Part shown: positions 1 to 11,880 of the stretch, piece after piece
Layout of the letters: every line of letters begins with the position of its first letter
How positions within the stretch are numbered: the stretch's first letter is position 1
NCBI RefSeq assembly: GCF_000003605.2
Contig: NW_003108579.1
Location: 364,434 to 407,299, forward strand
DNA length: 42,866 nucleotides
Source of the DNA: Saccoglossus kowalevskii
Lineage: Eukaryota; Hemichordata; Enteropneusta; Harrimaniidae
Direction of reading: 5' to 3'
The notes under the pieces: generated by a model
Seen by the model: the letters and a program-made list of their open reading frames with translations, nothing else
The model's database searches: none
Told to the model about the DNA's origin: nothing
Position numbers and translations under genes: made by a program

Positions 1-1324
1 ACAAAAGTAAGGGATGGGATCAATGGCTATACAGGTTGTTTTGCATATTGGATTAATCTTAGCTTCACATCGATTATTGATATTGTAATATACTCTATAT
101 TCTATCGTCGTACAAAGAATCCCCCGTGTGATTCGGAGACTGACGAAACCCCAAAATGCTGAAAACTCAATCACAACCAAATCCACGAGACCGCTCAGTG
201 ATTCTGCCGGACTATTGGTTATGCTGATATATTGCAAATAGCGTAGATGTTGCATTTATTTCGGTCACGTGCACATATTAATTAAAATGTTATCAGCTGT
301 AAACAAGATTTGGCGGACACTACAATTTTAAGAAAGTATTCTATAGAAAATTCACGGCAGTATCAGTGCATTTACTGCCAGACTGTTAGTAAGTTTATCT
401 AGTTAATTTTAATTATCCTACGTTCAACTGTTTCCGCGGTTGTTTCAGATATTCGAGTTACCTCCAGCGTTTTTTTTCTGCCATCGTAAGAGCGACAAAA
501 CTATATCATTCGCGCATATCGAACTGTTCGGGTTTCACACCTGCATCTTTACAAATGTAAGGCTATTTTTTTTTCGCGTTAATTTTTGAGAAAGCAATGA
601 CTTTTATTTTTTTGTGATAGATAGAGGGATAACTAGTGTTGACATTTTCAAAGTAATGATGAGTTGTAACATGACAGTTTTCTTGTTTCAAAGTTTGTGT
701 GCGCCTCATTTCTAATCTGTTCGCAATATTATTATGGGAAAATGGAATGAACTTTTTTACGGAGAGCTGGGAAATCGTCAATTGATGACGTTCTCCCCCC
801 TTTTAAATACGTTGACGAATGTGCTCCCGATACTGAACGTACAATATATATGGTTTTAATGAATATTCATTAGCATAAACAGATTTATCATCTGTTAATC
901 GCGGTTTTAATCAACAACGGCACACAGAGGTTATTTTCGCACCGTTGTCAATGAGGATTTCTTTATAGTAACGCACGTGATCATCGATAATGACAACAAA
1001 CCTATTGTTCCGCCTCGAAAAATTGTATTCGTTGTTGGCAAACCTCCAACACAAAGTAGATTCAGCGAGATGACGTGGTGTGCGAGCAAATAATCATCTT
1101 TATAACCATCTTCTATTTTTCTTACTAAACCGATTTCACATAATTTGTCTTCCAAATCAGTCTGTGATCGTAAAACGTCCCTATGAAATTTCAGTCTATA
1201 ATTTGAACAAAACTTCGCAAAGGCATGCCAATATTTAGTTTCGTTAATTATATAATCTTAGTAAATTCCCGCGATCGAACTTCACCAAACCAGTCGTGTT
1301 TGTCCATATCACTAACACGCTGTT
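1..1324. other. Intergenic, no supported gene
   Basis: AT-rich sequence without a recognisable gene. A plus-strand frame is open for 60 codons (911-1093) but has no ATG at its start and only a weak acceptor-like CACAG before it. A pyrimidine-rich AG on the minus strand near 159-160 could be a splice acceptor. Neither is strong enough to call an exon. Confidence 0.5.
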
Positions 1325-1454
1325 TTAAAGGCTCGTGGTCGCTGCGAAGCGCGTGTTCTAATTCCATGTAAACAATGTATGTTACACGCGTTGTACTACG
1401 TAGTTATGAGTCCCATATCAAACACGACGCGACGTGGCGACCACCGCCCTTTAA
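1325..1454 (+). mobile_element. TTAA-flanked palindromic MITE-like element, copy a
   Basis: The element is bounded by TTAA at 1325-1328 and 1451-1454. Its ends are inverted repeats: AGGCTCGTGGTCGC on the left, and AGGGCGGTGGTCGC when the right end is reverse-complemented. The body, including GTTACACGCGTTGTAC, matches the copy at 4386-4518 in the opposite orientation. There is no coding capacity. TTAA target duplications are typical of piggyBac-type transposition, so a non-autonomous piggyBac-like MITE is plausible, but the terminal sequence does not prove the superfamily. Confidence 0.6.
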
Positions 1455-1584
1455 TGATACTATAAACACATCTGAATTGTTATCCAGGCCGTGCCAAAAC
1501 CATATTAAAATTAAAAAATATGATTTATTTCTGTTATTTCCGTTTTTATTGATAGTTTACATCTAATATTATATGAATGTATAT

Positions 1585-2555
1585 CTATTCTACAATTTGG
1601 CAATTCACTAAGGCGCAGCCAGTACTTATGATATATTTCGAAATGACACTAACGAAAAATTGCACCCTCCCATATTTCTCCGAGCACTGCCCTAGTACCC
1701 CCACTCCCAGCCAATGGTTACTTGTAACCCCAACTCCACAAATCTCAGCATCGTATAGAGTCACGGTTATTGGCAGTATTAAACTATCAAAAAGCTTAGC
1801 GCAAATCTTGAAGGTTAGTCCACCAACGTTAAGTTCGACACTGAATAAAGTAATCACTGCTTCGTTTACTCGACCAGCTAAATTACCAACGATTTTAGAC
1901 CGTGTATTCCCAAATAATCGAAATAAGTCCTAAATGTTTAAAGATGTTTACGACTTCAACAACATCTATATTTTCGCACTCTATGCCATTATGCCAAACC
2001 TTTCGAATTCAAGTTTCTACCTACTACAGAATTCATATAAAACTTCAATAAGACGTCGTAATTCATCCACAGAGTCTACGAATGTCACCACGTTTTCGGC
2101 GCACAGCAGAGAAAACACTTATCACGGGAAACTCGTACGTATCAATAACTTATCAGTGAAAAAAAAACAGCACTTGGCTTAATACACTGCATCACGCCAA
2201 TATAGCATTGAAAATAATCCAAGTTACCCCTATCTAAAAACTGACTTGACATCCCTATACACTGATTTGACTATTCCTTTTTTAACATTTAGCCTGAAAT
2301 AAAAATTGCAATTTGAAAAAAAAGTTGATGATAATCGACACAACCAAACGCTTTTGGAAAATCAATAAAAATACAATATTTTCGTTTTTTTCTTACGTAA
2401 ATTAGTTTAAAGTAATGCATATAAAATAAAAACGTGTTTTATTGTGTAAAAAAAAACACATTTACGAAACCAACTTGAGCGTTAGAAATAGCACCGTTTC
2501 CACGACAATTTGGACCATCTATTTAACATATTTGGTTGAAGATGTCATCAAGTAG
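1585..2555 (-). mobile_element. Decayed non-LTR retrotransposon (LINE) reverse-transcriptase fragment
   Basis: Reading the minus strand through several frameshifts and a stop gives, in order, RT landmarks: ISNAQVGF (usual QAGFR block), FIDFPKAFGCVDYHQL (usual FIDFxKAFDxVDH, about 2338-2375), AENVVTFVDS (the degraded FADD box, about 2070-2100), then VVEVVNIFKHLGL (usual fKYLG) and KLFDSLILPIT with a degraded LYGxEIWG (1585-1860). The catalytic FADD is lost, so the copy is dead. The order and spacing fit one element inserted on the minus strand; the clade cannot be assigned with certainty. Confidence 0.8.
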
Positions 2556-3473
2556 CTTTTACGCCTATATAATTAGCAAGATCGGTGTTTGATTTTTATT
2601 TATATAGTGTTGTGAAAACGTGCTATGGCATCAGTCTCAGATGAGCTCATACGATAAAGGAGATATTTTAGTTATATACGCATTTAAATTCTTCGCAAAT
2701 TGAACAAATATATTCAAATTTACTCAGTTTTTTGCCACAAAAACACTACTTCGAGTCAGTAATTCTGCAAGTCATGATTACGCGTCTGAAGTACGTGCAT
2801 TCTATATATTGCTCGCTTATCCACTTTCACGTTATCAGTTTCGAGATTTTCTAGCCTATGCGGTTACACACATGAAGCGGTCATTCGCGGCTAATTCACT
2901 CTTGAAAACAGTCAACCGCGAAATTTCATTCTATCTTCGATATTTGCTGCGAATACCTTTTAATTACTTTTCAAAATGATGTATTTTTTTCTATTGTATC
3001 TTAAACAAACAGTAGGGTGGGCTATATTGTAAAACAAAAAAAAATCGCTGTTTTGTGAACAAAATATAACAAAAAAAGTCAGTTTAGTACGTGCGCCCTT
3101 TTTACCAAACGCATTCCCGTAAATCGAACTTGTTCAGTGAACGGTATTACGTGCAGTGAAGCGGAGACTGTACAATAAACTGCAGCTTTATTCGAATGAA
3201 AGTTGTAAGAAATACTCTCAAACGAAAACTATTTCGATGATTTATTCTAGCGATGATAACAGTGTTACTCAAACGGTAAAAAAAAACACATCTGAGGTAT
3301 TATTGTTCGCTACCAGGTGATAAATCCGGACCTCCACCTCGTAAAAATAACATCACATTTAAATCTTCATAAAAATATACAAAAAAATCGAACAATTTTG
3401 CTATTCAATAATAGCTACCGACGGCGGCTTAATACTGCGCAAAATATAAAAAAAGAATGACTGTGAAACTTAC
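2556..3473. other. Non-coding; presumed intron 1 of the minus-strand secreted-protein gene
   Basis: No recognisable exon, RNA gene or complete mobile element. If the minus-strand exon at 3474-3557 is real, this stretch is the start of its first intron, beginning with GTAAGT at 3473 and reading leftwards. Confidence 0.4.
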
Positions 3474-3557
3474 CTCTCTAAATTCGTCCGCAAGAGCGCA
3501 TTGCAGTATGGAACATAGCAATGCTGGTACAAGGTACCGGACACTGTTCCGCAACAT
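3474..3557 (-). CDS. First coding exon of a secreted or membrane protein (partial gene)
   Basis: The minus strand reads ATG at 3557 followed by 28 codons, MLRNSVRYLVPALLCSILQC then ALADEFRE, and ends at a consensus donor (GAGAG|GTAAGT). The peptide has the n-region (RNSVR), hydrophobic core (YLVPALLCSIL) and small-residue cleavage site (ALA|DE) of a classical signal peptide. A TATA box on the same strand lies 56 bp upstream, which would give a short 5' UTR. The intron is phase 0. The remaining exons were not identified: they lie to the left, possibly beyond the window. The protein family is therefore unknown. Chance co-occurrence of TATA, ATG, signal peptide and donor in the correct order is possible but unlikely. 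Confidence 0.6.
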
Positions 3558-3612
3558 GGTGTTCCAACGACGAGTGTCGAACCTGAGTTAGAAAAGCTCA
3601 GTCCGATCCAAA

Positions 3613-3618
3613 TTTATA
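3613..3618 (-). promoter_or_regulatory. TATA box of the minus-strand signal-peptide exon
   Basis: The minus strand reads CCTATAAATTT here, 56 bp upstream of the ATG at 3557. With the usual distance of about 30 bp from TATA to start, transcription would begin near 3585. Confidence 0.5.
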
Positions 3619-3735
3619 GGTCCACGCAAGACAAATTGTTTTGATGCCTACACATACCCACACAGCATGGTTTACATTCACTTCTATGATTTGTTATACA
3701 TTCAGAAGTTGTACTGAAAACGTGTTTACTGTAAT

Positions 3736-3954
3736 TTATTTAATTAGTTCGTCAGAACTTTGCATTTCTATGACAAATCTCCTGCTGGGGACGGTTTTCT
3801 CCCTGCATGCGCTTAATTTCGGGAATTCAAACAAAAAATATGGCAGAAATATTTTTATTTTATCTTGTGTACTGTAATATTGGTTGGTAATCGTACCACT
3901 TTTAGCGATTTTTTCTGCGAATTCACGAGTTTCGAACAATGGCTCTTCATCCAT
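3736..3954 (-). CDS. Unrecognised 72-residue ORF, doubtful
   Basis: An ATG at 3954 opens 72 codons of mixed, hydrophilic composition (starting MDEEPLFETREFAEK). The stop is directly followed by an AATAAA-like string (TAAATAAA). No family is recognised, no signal peptide or splice sites are evident, and the ATG context is not decisive. It lies upstream of the TATA box of the neighbouring minus-strand exon, so it would be a separate transcript. It may be a chance ORF. Confidence 0.15.
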   Translation of the reverse strand: MDEEPLFETREFAEKIAKSGTITNQYYSTQDKIKIFLPYFLFEFPKLSACREKTVPSRRFVIEMQSSDELIK

Positions 3955-4385
3955 AATGTATTGCGTGAGTAGTAAAACTACCATTCAATACATTATATAT
4001 ATATTCAACCATAGCAGCGTTTGCAATTTTTTTAAAACTAGATTCCATTCCACAGTTTGGGTATTTCAATAGATTTAATTTCCGGGAATTTACAGTTACA
4101 TTAACAAATAATTTATTACGCTAGATGCGTATAGTAGTAGATTTACGACAGGTCAATACCGATTCCTCGAATCTTTATGAACTATATGTGATAACTAGTG
4201 AAAAACATTGTCACAGTTAAACATGGTCATTTATAAAAATCGGGAAACAGACAAAACGATGAAAAATATGTTTATTTTACAAAGGGATGATAAATGCTAA
4301 TGCACTTTATTTTCAGTTATGTTATTATCAAATGTAATTTTATTGTGAAATATAGGTTTGAAAATATGTAACCTAGAACCATCCT

Positions 4386-4518
4386 TTAAAGGGCGGTGGT
4401 CGTCGTGCCGCGTCCTGTTCGATATTGAACTCATAGCGACGTATACAACGCGTGTAACATACATTGTTTATTTACATGAAATTCAAACTAGCGCTGCGCA
4501 ACGACCACCGCGCTTTAA
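4386..4518 (-). mobile_element. TTAA-flanked palindromic MITE-like element, copy b
   Basis: The element is bounded by TTAA at 4386-4389 and 4515-4518, with terminal inverted repeats AGGGCGGTGGTCGT and AGCGCGGTGGTCGT (second read as reverse complement), one mismatch in 14. The interior (ACAACGCGTGTAACATACAT) matches the reverse complement of the 1325-1454 copy, so it is the same family in opposite orientation. It is non-coding. Confidence 0.65.
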
Positions 4519-7500
4519 CGTCCAAGAAAATGTTTGTCATCTTTCACAAATTAACCTGTATAAATGTTACCATGTTTTATGTAGCTAATTACTTCGATTT
4601 TGACCAAAATTAACAAATTGTCGTGAATTCAAAACCTTATTTGAATATGACAAACATTTTATTCTCGCAGAATTTCATTGACACGTTTTCGACGCTCAGC
4701 TTTTTCTCTTTGAATTAGCGTACGTTCTGTAAAATCATTTATTTTCACTGGCAATTAATTTGACTATTTTGTTGTGTTGAGCAATCACTATGATTTAGTA
4801 ATTTCACAAACTCGGCATAGACACAATGAGTTATGTTGTTATTCTACATATCCACGTAGATTTAACTTATCAGCAAAAATTATAGAAATTAAAAACCAGT
4901 GAATAATTGATGCAATCATAGTAGTTGGGGAAATTGAAAGAAATCACAAATAATTTGCAAACTTTGTGATTTCAATTTGATTCCATTTCTCTTAGTTTGC
5001 GCATTTTTAACTAGTTTCGCACATTGTATCTCCACCCGCTTTTTGTCTGGTCAATTATATGTTTGAGAAAACACAGGACAATGTAATCTTAGTTGCTTAT
5101 AATTTCCATACATTGAAAATCAGACGCGAAATATTAATTTATTATATGCAAATATATGTAAATATACTAGTATTTCGTTCTTCTTGTTTGACTCGCACAT
5201 TACACGTATTTATTAACTTCTATGGGTTGAATAACCTTTCACATAAGCGAATAAAAATAAATTATAGTAAAGTACATCTAAATGTTGCACCAAAACAATT
5301 ACCGTCCTTCAAAAAATGACCTTCAATCTGTTAGCATGAATGAATGATATAAAATACATTTTATTAACGTTGCTTCTGATATCGTTTGTCAATAGTATTA
5401 CAAATTGGTTTGTGCGTATAATCTGCTCTACTTAGCATAATTACGGACCCTGTATGGCTCTGTGTTCAAAACCAGTTATCCTACGTCATAGCATTACAAG
5501 CAATCATTTCACTCAAATATAGTTTATTTAAAATTTATCTCCTAGTCAAACAACGATATTCTAAAAGTAAAACTGTTTTCATATAAGTGGCAAAATGAAA
5601 ACACTTGTTTTTAACCGTCGTCGAGGCAAATCACGTGACTCTTTCACGCTATGTCGTGTACAGGAACAGATACAGGATTTGTTGTTGGGGAGCACGCTCA
5701 CAATGGCGGCATTGTCATAATGCATTGTGGGATATTATTTATTTCAAACATTGTACTTTATGCTCTTATCATAAACACAATCAATCGCAAGGGATAACCG
5801 AGGTTGTATTTTCTATAAACGTAAGTGAATTCACGCATGTGTTGCGCTAATGTTGTGTGATCTTTGTCATGATTTGAGCTGGTAGTGTTCAGAGGACAGG
5901 TTTTAGAGAACTTGCGTCGAGCAATGCCCTGTGGCGTGCCGAATATTTGAAAGTCACGTGGTGCTAAGAATTACCATTCCTCTAGGTGGTACTATTATGT
6001 CATCTGAAAAGCAGCGAAGATACCCGCGGCTTGGCAAGTAAATATGATAAATGGTGTTATTATCGCAGCTGCAAACGGTAATTTGGCGTTTCTTCTCAAT
6101 GAACCTGGAAACACTATTCTTCGAAACGCTTGTGATACGAATACAGTTATCGCTCATTTTTACTTTCGTTGCATACTATTTTCGGAGGAAAAAAAAATAT
6201 TTTTGAGCAATTAACCGCTGGTTCTATGGTGGAAGGTCTCATGCTCATTCAAAATTGTCTATCTTGTGACAAAACTATCCCTTTTTTTCCAAATGACATC
6301 AGATGAGAAAACTAAGATGATTATTATGCCTTTTTTTTATAATTAGTTTAACATCACTATGGGTTTAAATATTACGAAATTTGATAATAATTCAAAATAC
6401 TAGTTCTGTAACATTTGAAAAATAAACCTTGTTTTCATTGTAATAGAACGTAATATAAAAATAACTATAAAAATAAAATCATAATTAACACTCGGAAGGG
6501 GATAATTATCCATCATAATTTTAAAAAGTTTGCAACAAGTATCACAGCGAGCTCTAGCTACATTGACATCCGTATCCTCGGGGTCGCAGCTACGTCACAG
6601 ACGTTCCACGTTGCTAAGACGCGCACCACTGTACATGTATTTCTATGGGCTCTGTGCGCGCTGCTGTGGAACGCCGGTCGAGCCGGTGAAAATTCGAGAA
6701 AACAACACAAACTCAACTTTGAAGTAATCGCGAACAATCAAATTTATATATGTTACACACGTAGGGCTAATCTTGTTGGACTGTTCAGAGGAGTTTCAAC
6801 AATCACCCCAAAGTACCGTTTTCTGCGAGTTTTGGGCCTTTGTTTTCACCGCCGCGGGTTGCCAGGCGGTGAAAGTGCCCGGATGTCCGCCACGAGGATA
6901 GTGTATTGTGATATGTGTACGGCATTCATTGCTTTCACAAGCATTATCCTTTGGATGAAATCGACAAGTGGCGGTTTACACCAGTGTCAAACTAACTCGT
7001 GATCAACGCGGGTAAATCCGACATCTAGAATGCAGCTTTTTTCACTTTAACTGGACAAACTAAAATCAAATCACGACACAGTATAGTAAAAATACTATTG
7101 AGCATGTCATTTGCAATCAAAATTAACTTGAATGTCCCGCGACCAAGGATATACACAACTACAGCGGCGTGCTAACCGTGGTCGTGAAGTTAGTCTCTAA
7201 AAACTGTGACATCTTTCCGTCAGAGGAGATATTCAATGCTATCACCCTGTTCAGTAATTGTTTGTTTTTGGCTTTCTATTTCAATTTATATGTTTGCGGT
7301 AAACTACTAGTTGCTGAGATTGAGGGCGCACTTTAATACAAATTTGATACAACACGCGCTTTAACACAAATTTGGTACAACTTTTGTCGTATGTGGTATA
7401 AATATGAATGAGATAGGGGTACTACAATGTATGTTTCACCATGAATATCAACGTTCAAGAAAAGTATGTTTTATTTTATTTGTTCATAATTTTGATAATT

Positions 7501-8033
7501 TTGGGATGAAGCAGAGATAATATTTGTCCTAACCTTAATTGTCAAACAAACATCATGTAAAGTATTCATATTTGTAAAATAATACATAAATATACGCAAA
7601 TAACTGGACTAGACAACGAGTTCAAAAACAAGTTCCGTTCATGCTAATTGACTTCATTGCTGCGAAGTAAGTATATACACCAAATATTAGCGCAGAATAA
7701 TTGTATAATTACGCAATTAAAATAAGTTAAACCATCACAAGTGAATATAAATGGCGAGTTTCATGAAATCCCCGGGCATAGCGATCTACGGTCTCGTGTG
7801 ATGTCGGTAAATTAAAAAAAAAACGTCACACAAAGCTGCGACATCATAAAGATTACCCCCAATCACGTGACTAAGTTAATCGCTCCCCGTACACCAGATG
7901 TTGCCGCCACGAGCAGACGGCATTTTACCCGAATGATGATGAATGCTACAAACCAAGTCAACACTGATGTGTAATTATAAAACGCACATTTACAAAATTT
8001 GCGTATTTTTTTTCTTCTGACGTTTGCATCTGA
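4519..8033. other. Intergenic region upstream of the first GalNAc-transferase gene
   Basis: There is no supported gene in about 3.5 kb. A GC-richer stretch at about 6530-6710 contains TACGTCA (CRE-like) and an imperfect inverted repeat (CGTTCCAC at 6602-6609, reversed at 6666-6673); it could be a promoter or another foldback repeat. A perfect 10-bp inverted repeat lies at 6844-6874. CACAATGGCGGC near 5700 resembles a YY1-type site but no transcript can be attached to it. Confidence 0.4.
6844..6874. repeat. Perfect 10-bp inverted repeat
   Basis: TTTCACCGCC at 6844-6853 and GGCGGTGAAA at 6865-6874 are exact reverse complements separated by 11 bases. It stands in the upstream region of the first transferase gene. 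It could be a cruciform, a paired transcription-factor site or the core of an old foldback element. Confidence 0.5.
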
Positions 8034-8081
8034 GTGGATACTATTTATGACTGCGAATTCTTGTGTCGGTGTGTAAGCACT

Positions 8082-9794
8082 ATGAGGATTTCGCAGGCTT
8101 TCAGCGGGATTATTTGTTTTGCTCTTGGGGCTGCGATGTCAACATTGATTTTATTGAATGTCAGCAGGGATATGTGTACGCTGCAACCCAGAAGTGAATA
8201 CGACATCAGACGCGTGGATGACATAGCCGCAATCAGAGGTTTCCCGCCATCGTCTTTTGATCTGACCATAGACGACATTGCGGTAAACGAAGCCGTAGAC
8301 GATATCGACGACGTGTTTCCGGAAAACAACGAACCAATCGATTCAGAGCTCGGTATTGCAAACGAGACCGCCGCGTTGATGAACAATAACGAGGACAATA
8401 TCACGGCCTCTGTTATACAACGTTGGAATGAAAGACAAAATGTCGGAGCTTCGGATACTGAAAGTAAACTAAGAAACAAACTTAGACTTGATGACAAAAT
8501 TTGCGAATGTCACAGGATTCTTAAACACCCATTGGACGATGATATAGACGAGAGAAGACAACAAGAGGCGTTACTATGGTTGCAAGAAGAAAGGGAGAAC
8601 AGGGAGCCGTTGGCGATATGTAAATCTCTGTCGCCTCTTTCCTATATTGGCAGTGGTATAGAAGTTGAACCTCTACAAGCAGTAAGACTTGCTGGTATGT
8701 CATTGGACCCAACGGTTACACAGCTATTACATCAATACGGTACAGATATTTTCTCAGTCCGGCTCAAAACTGTAAATAATGTAGCGGTGCTTTTTATTTC
8801 CCGAACGACAAAAATCGACAGGTTGTTGACACGTTTTGGTGGAGTCGACGTGACTGGAAATGGTACAACGGAATTGACCATATCGAGTGTGAATCTGAAA
8901 AAAATAAATACGCTTTTGCACCAGGTTATTTACAAAAGTACATTTTATGATATTAGCATCCGGGATACTGTGTTGGTGACATTCATGGAGTTCACCATTG
9001 AAGTTCACGTTCATGTCAAACGCCAGACAATGCCCGACCTTTACGACCTAGGCCCGAGTCCTTCCATATCTGACAAAGTCACCGTTATCACTAAGACGTT
9101 CGAACGTTACGACGCGGTCAATCGCCTCGTGAAGAGCATCAAAACATTCTACCCACGTTTACCCATCATAGTGGCAGACGACAGCGAGTTTCCGCAAAGA
9201 ATTGTGGGTAGGAATGTGAAGCAAACCCTGATGCCGTTCGCGGAGGGATTCTTCGCAGGCAGAGGAGTCGCACTGAGCCAAGTCGCAACAAAATACTTTC
9301 TCTGGGTGGATGACGACTTTGTCTTTACAGAAAAGACGAAACTGGAAATTATGTTGGAGAAACTGGAAGATCCGATCTCACGAATTGATATTGTCGGAGG
9401 TATGGTGAGAGGGCGAGCCTATAACAAATGTTACACTTTCAAATATGGCGGACAATCAGGCGACTGCCTCCGAACATTTTACGGAAGTTACCGACCACAC
9501 GACAGGTATCCCCAATGTGACGTCGCCGACGTTGTTATCGACTTCTTTATGGGAAAAACTTCCAGAGTGAGAAACGTTGGTTTTGATCCGGAATATCGTC
9601 GTATTGGCCATTCGGAGTTTTTCATCGACGGATTGGGAAAGTTAAGAGTCATATCCTGTAAAGATGTTGATGTTGATCACGTGCAAGTCAGAAACCCGAA
9701 ATATTCCAAATATAGAATGCGGACGATCGATACAACTGACGCTAAGCGACACACTAATCACCTATTTTTTAATAACAATTTGAAATGTACGTAA
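8082..9794 (+). CDS. Beta-1,4-N-acetylgalactosaminyltransferase-like (GT12), copy 1
   Basis: A single-exon CDS of 570 aa. The open frame extends upstream to a GTG at 8034, but the first ATG (8082, A at -3) directly precedes the expected signal anchor, so it is preferred; a possible 5' UTR splice acceptor (TCTGAG) lies at 8033-8034. The product is a type II Golgi membrane protein: short cytosolic tail, transmembrane segment about residues 7-25, acidic stem to about 150, then the luminal catalytic region. Family signatures are VTVITKTFERYD (333 on), IVADDSE, MPFAEGFFAGRGVALSQ, the WVDDDF motif that binds Mn-UDP-GalNAc (D410-D412), GFDPEYRRIGHSEFFIDGLG and VDVDH. These match vertebrate B4GALNT1/B4GALNT2 (GM2/GD2 and Sda synthases), and the length is similar. 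N-glycosylation sequons lie at 26, 94, 106 and 260. No catalytic residue is obviously missing. The acceptor, glycolipid or glycoprotein, cannot be read from sequence. Confidence 0.93.
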   Translation: MRISQAFSGIICFALGAAMSTLILLNVSRDMCTLQPRSEYDIRRVDDIAAIRGFPPSSFDLTIDDIAVNEAVDDIDDVFPENNEPIDSELGIANETAALMNNNEDNITASVIQRWNERQNVGASDTESKLRNKLRLDDKICECHRILKHPLDDDIDERRQQEALLWLQEERENREPLAICKSLSPLSYIGSGIEVEPLQAVRLAGMSLDPTVTQLLHQYGTDIFSVRLKTVNNVAVLFISRTTKIDRLLTRFGGVDVTGNGTTELTISSVNLKKINTLLHQVIYKSTFYDISIRDTVLVTFMEFTIEVHVHVKRQTMPDLYDLGPSPSISDKVTVITKTFERYDAVNRLVKSIKTFYPRLPIIVADDSEFPQRIVGRNVKQTLMPFAEGFFAGRGVALSQVATKYFLWVDDDFVFTEKTKLEIMLEKLEDPISRIDIVGGMVRGRAYNKCYTFKYGGQSGDCLRTFYGSYRPHDRYPQCDVADVVIDFFMGKTSRVRNVGFDPEYRRIGHSEFFIDGLGKLRVISCKDVDVDHVQVRNPKYSKYRMRTIDTTDAKRHTNHLFFNNNLKCT

Positions 9795-9948
9795 ATTTTG
9801 GTCACATTTGAAAGACTCGGAAAACACTAAGTGGGTCTACATCTTGTAAATAACATGTACTGGAATACATTATGGCAGTAAAAGCGCTGTGAAAATTGAA
9901 CATTTCTGCACTTTACGTCTAAGAGTGTATGTAATATAAATCACGCCG

Positions 9949-10130
9949 AAATCTCGTTGAGAGTGAGACATTCGCGAGACTTGTTTTTGCCCCCTCAAGT
10001 AGAGTTTCATTCTCTCCCTTTATCGAGTGCACTGTTCCCTGTTTCATGTGACTACGGTATATGGGCAGTAGATGCGATGATGTATGGAACGCTAAGGTTG
10101 ACACAAGTCTCGTGGCTTTCTGGCGAGATC
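9949..10130 (+). repeat. Foldback repeat in the 3' UTR of copy 1 transferase
   Basis: The outer ends are ATCTCG (9951-9956) and CGAGAT (10124-10129); inside them CGAGACTTGT (9975-9984) pairs exactly with ACAAGTCTCG (10103-10112). A related element occurs at 11881-12075 (shared ATCTCGTTGAGAG, TCAAGTAG and ATTCTCTCC strings). It is non-coding and lies between the stop codon and the polyadenylation signal of the first transferase, so it would be transcribed in its mRNA. Confidence 0.5.
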
Positions 10131-10211
10131 CGGTTATCACACTCATAACTCGACGCGACACTGTGAACAAATACTACTTTTGTGTTAACTACAAGATCAC
10201 GTTGATTATTG

Positions 10212-10217
10212 AATAAA
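10212..10217 (+). other. Polyadenylation signal AATAAA of copy 1 transferase
   Basis: AATAAA lies 418 bp after the stop codon and is followed by a T-rich stretch. It is the first canonical signal after the CDS. Confidence 0.65.
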
Positions 10218-11880
10218 GTACACCTTTTTTTAAACCGTAAATCTGCCCCATTGCTTGTTACCTCATGATTTGTGACGTCATTAATGTTTCAGTGAATGTT
10301 TGTTGAAGGTTGTTGACTATCGTTAAATCGAAAGGTAAGATTTCCTAATAACTGTTTACATTATGGTTTTAGGTAATACTGCTGCTCACAAAATCGTTCA
10401 TCATCGAACACAACTACTGTTTGCAAAACTCACGATGTATGTAGTTACGAGATAAGTAGTTTTCGATAAATACTATTTATATTTTATTTATTCAAAACAT
10501 GTCATTTTGTTTCATTTTTTCGCACAGCTTTTTTTTGGAAAACAGTTTTTCCGAACTGCGTAAACAGACTGAATTGTTGATTACTTTACAAGCAGACAAT
10601 TTTTATGTTCCAATTTAGTTTGAAACAAAAATTGTCGCTTATATTTATCAGGTTCAAAGTCCGCGAACGGCATTGAACATAATATCGCTGTATATTGAAA
10701 TAACGATAATATACAAGTAATTCCAAGCACAAATACGCAGCGTGGTTGCTAGCAACAATAATTTAGCACACTACTTGCTGGATAATTGAGAGCCAATGAA
10801 ATTTACACGCAGCATTTCAACAAAATTAAATCAGTGGTCAACCACACACAGACGTTACTACTCGGTATGCTACTTGTGAAGAGGAACAATGTACGAAATA
10901 CCTAGAATTTTAAATACGGCTGCCTAGAACAGCAATTAATGATCACATGTCGCCTATCATATGCAATTCAAACGTCAGGTCATAAAATTATATTTGAAAC
11001 ACGACTTTGATAATTTGTTTAATCTTAGACAAGAGCCCCCCCAGAAACATATCATAAACACTTTTTGAGGGATAATTATTATTGCTGTGAGAACTAGGTC
11101 AGGGTTGTTTATAGCGCGGATCGTGCTATAAGCACAAAAAAGCAATTACTCATTTTTCTTGAATAGAATCGTCCACACATTGTGTACACGTCACAATTCA
11201 CTCTTTGCATAATCGGCTTACAGCGACGACGCACCACCTGTTACATTGAATAGCGCCCTCAATCTACGACAAAACACAATGTCGGTGTCTGATCGAGCAC
11301 GGAGTTGTTTGGGGTGAAAATGCTACATTTATCGCCTACAGATACGTGCATTAGTATTCAATTATCGGAGTGAAGGTAGGTTATCGAGTTTTTATGAGTG
11401 AATGGTTGGTATTTGAAGGTAGTATGGCTTCTCTCGGTGTCATTCATTCACTATTGAAGCATTGTATATAGAGCACGGTCTGTTTCACTGTACCACAGCG
11501 TGCTGCGTTATGAATTGGGATTTAGTTCCGGGATTTAGTTTTTGTCTAAATGCGTAACTAGTATGGTAAATATAGTATTCATATGCGTTACTGTGTGATG
11601 ATATATGTTGATGTAGGTCGCGGCGACCATACCGTGACTTACGTACTGTGCGTTTAAATACGGGTAATAACGGTTCACCGTCATTTCTATGGAGCTAACA
11701 TGACTACGCCGGGTGAATATGCACATGAGTAAACGTGTGATAACGTGTACAGACATACAATTAAATATCAGTATCGCGTATCAACCAGAGACTCTGTGAA
11801 CTTCACGAGACATTCGTCGAGTTCATTGTCTCAAACATCTATAATGGATGCGCTTTTATTCTTATACCTAAGACGTCAAG
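10218..11880. other. Intergenic spacer between the two transferase genes
   Basis: AT-rich sequence with no supported ORF, RNA gene or identifiable mobile element in this part. Confidence 0.5.

Noticed and set aside
911-1093. 60-codon plus-strand open frame ending at TAA 1091
   Set aside because: It has no ATG at the start, only a weak acceptor, no domain and no partner exon. Length is compatible with chance.
1577-1933. 118-codon plus-strand ORF
   Set aside because: It is the antisense shadow of the minus-strand LINE reverse-transcriptase fragment.
8045-8497. Long minus-strand ORFs within the transferase genes (also at 14797-15309)
   Set aside because: They are antisense shadows of strongly supported GT12 coding sequence.
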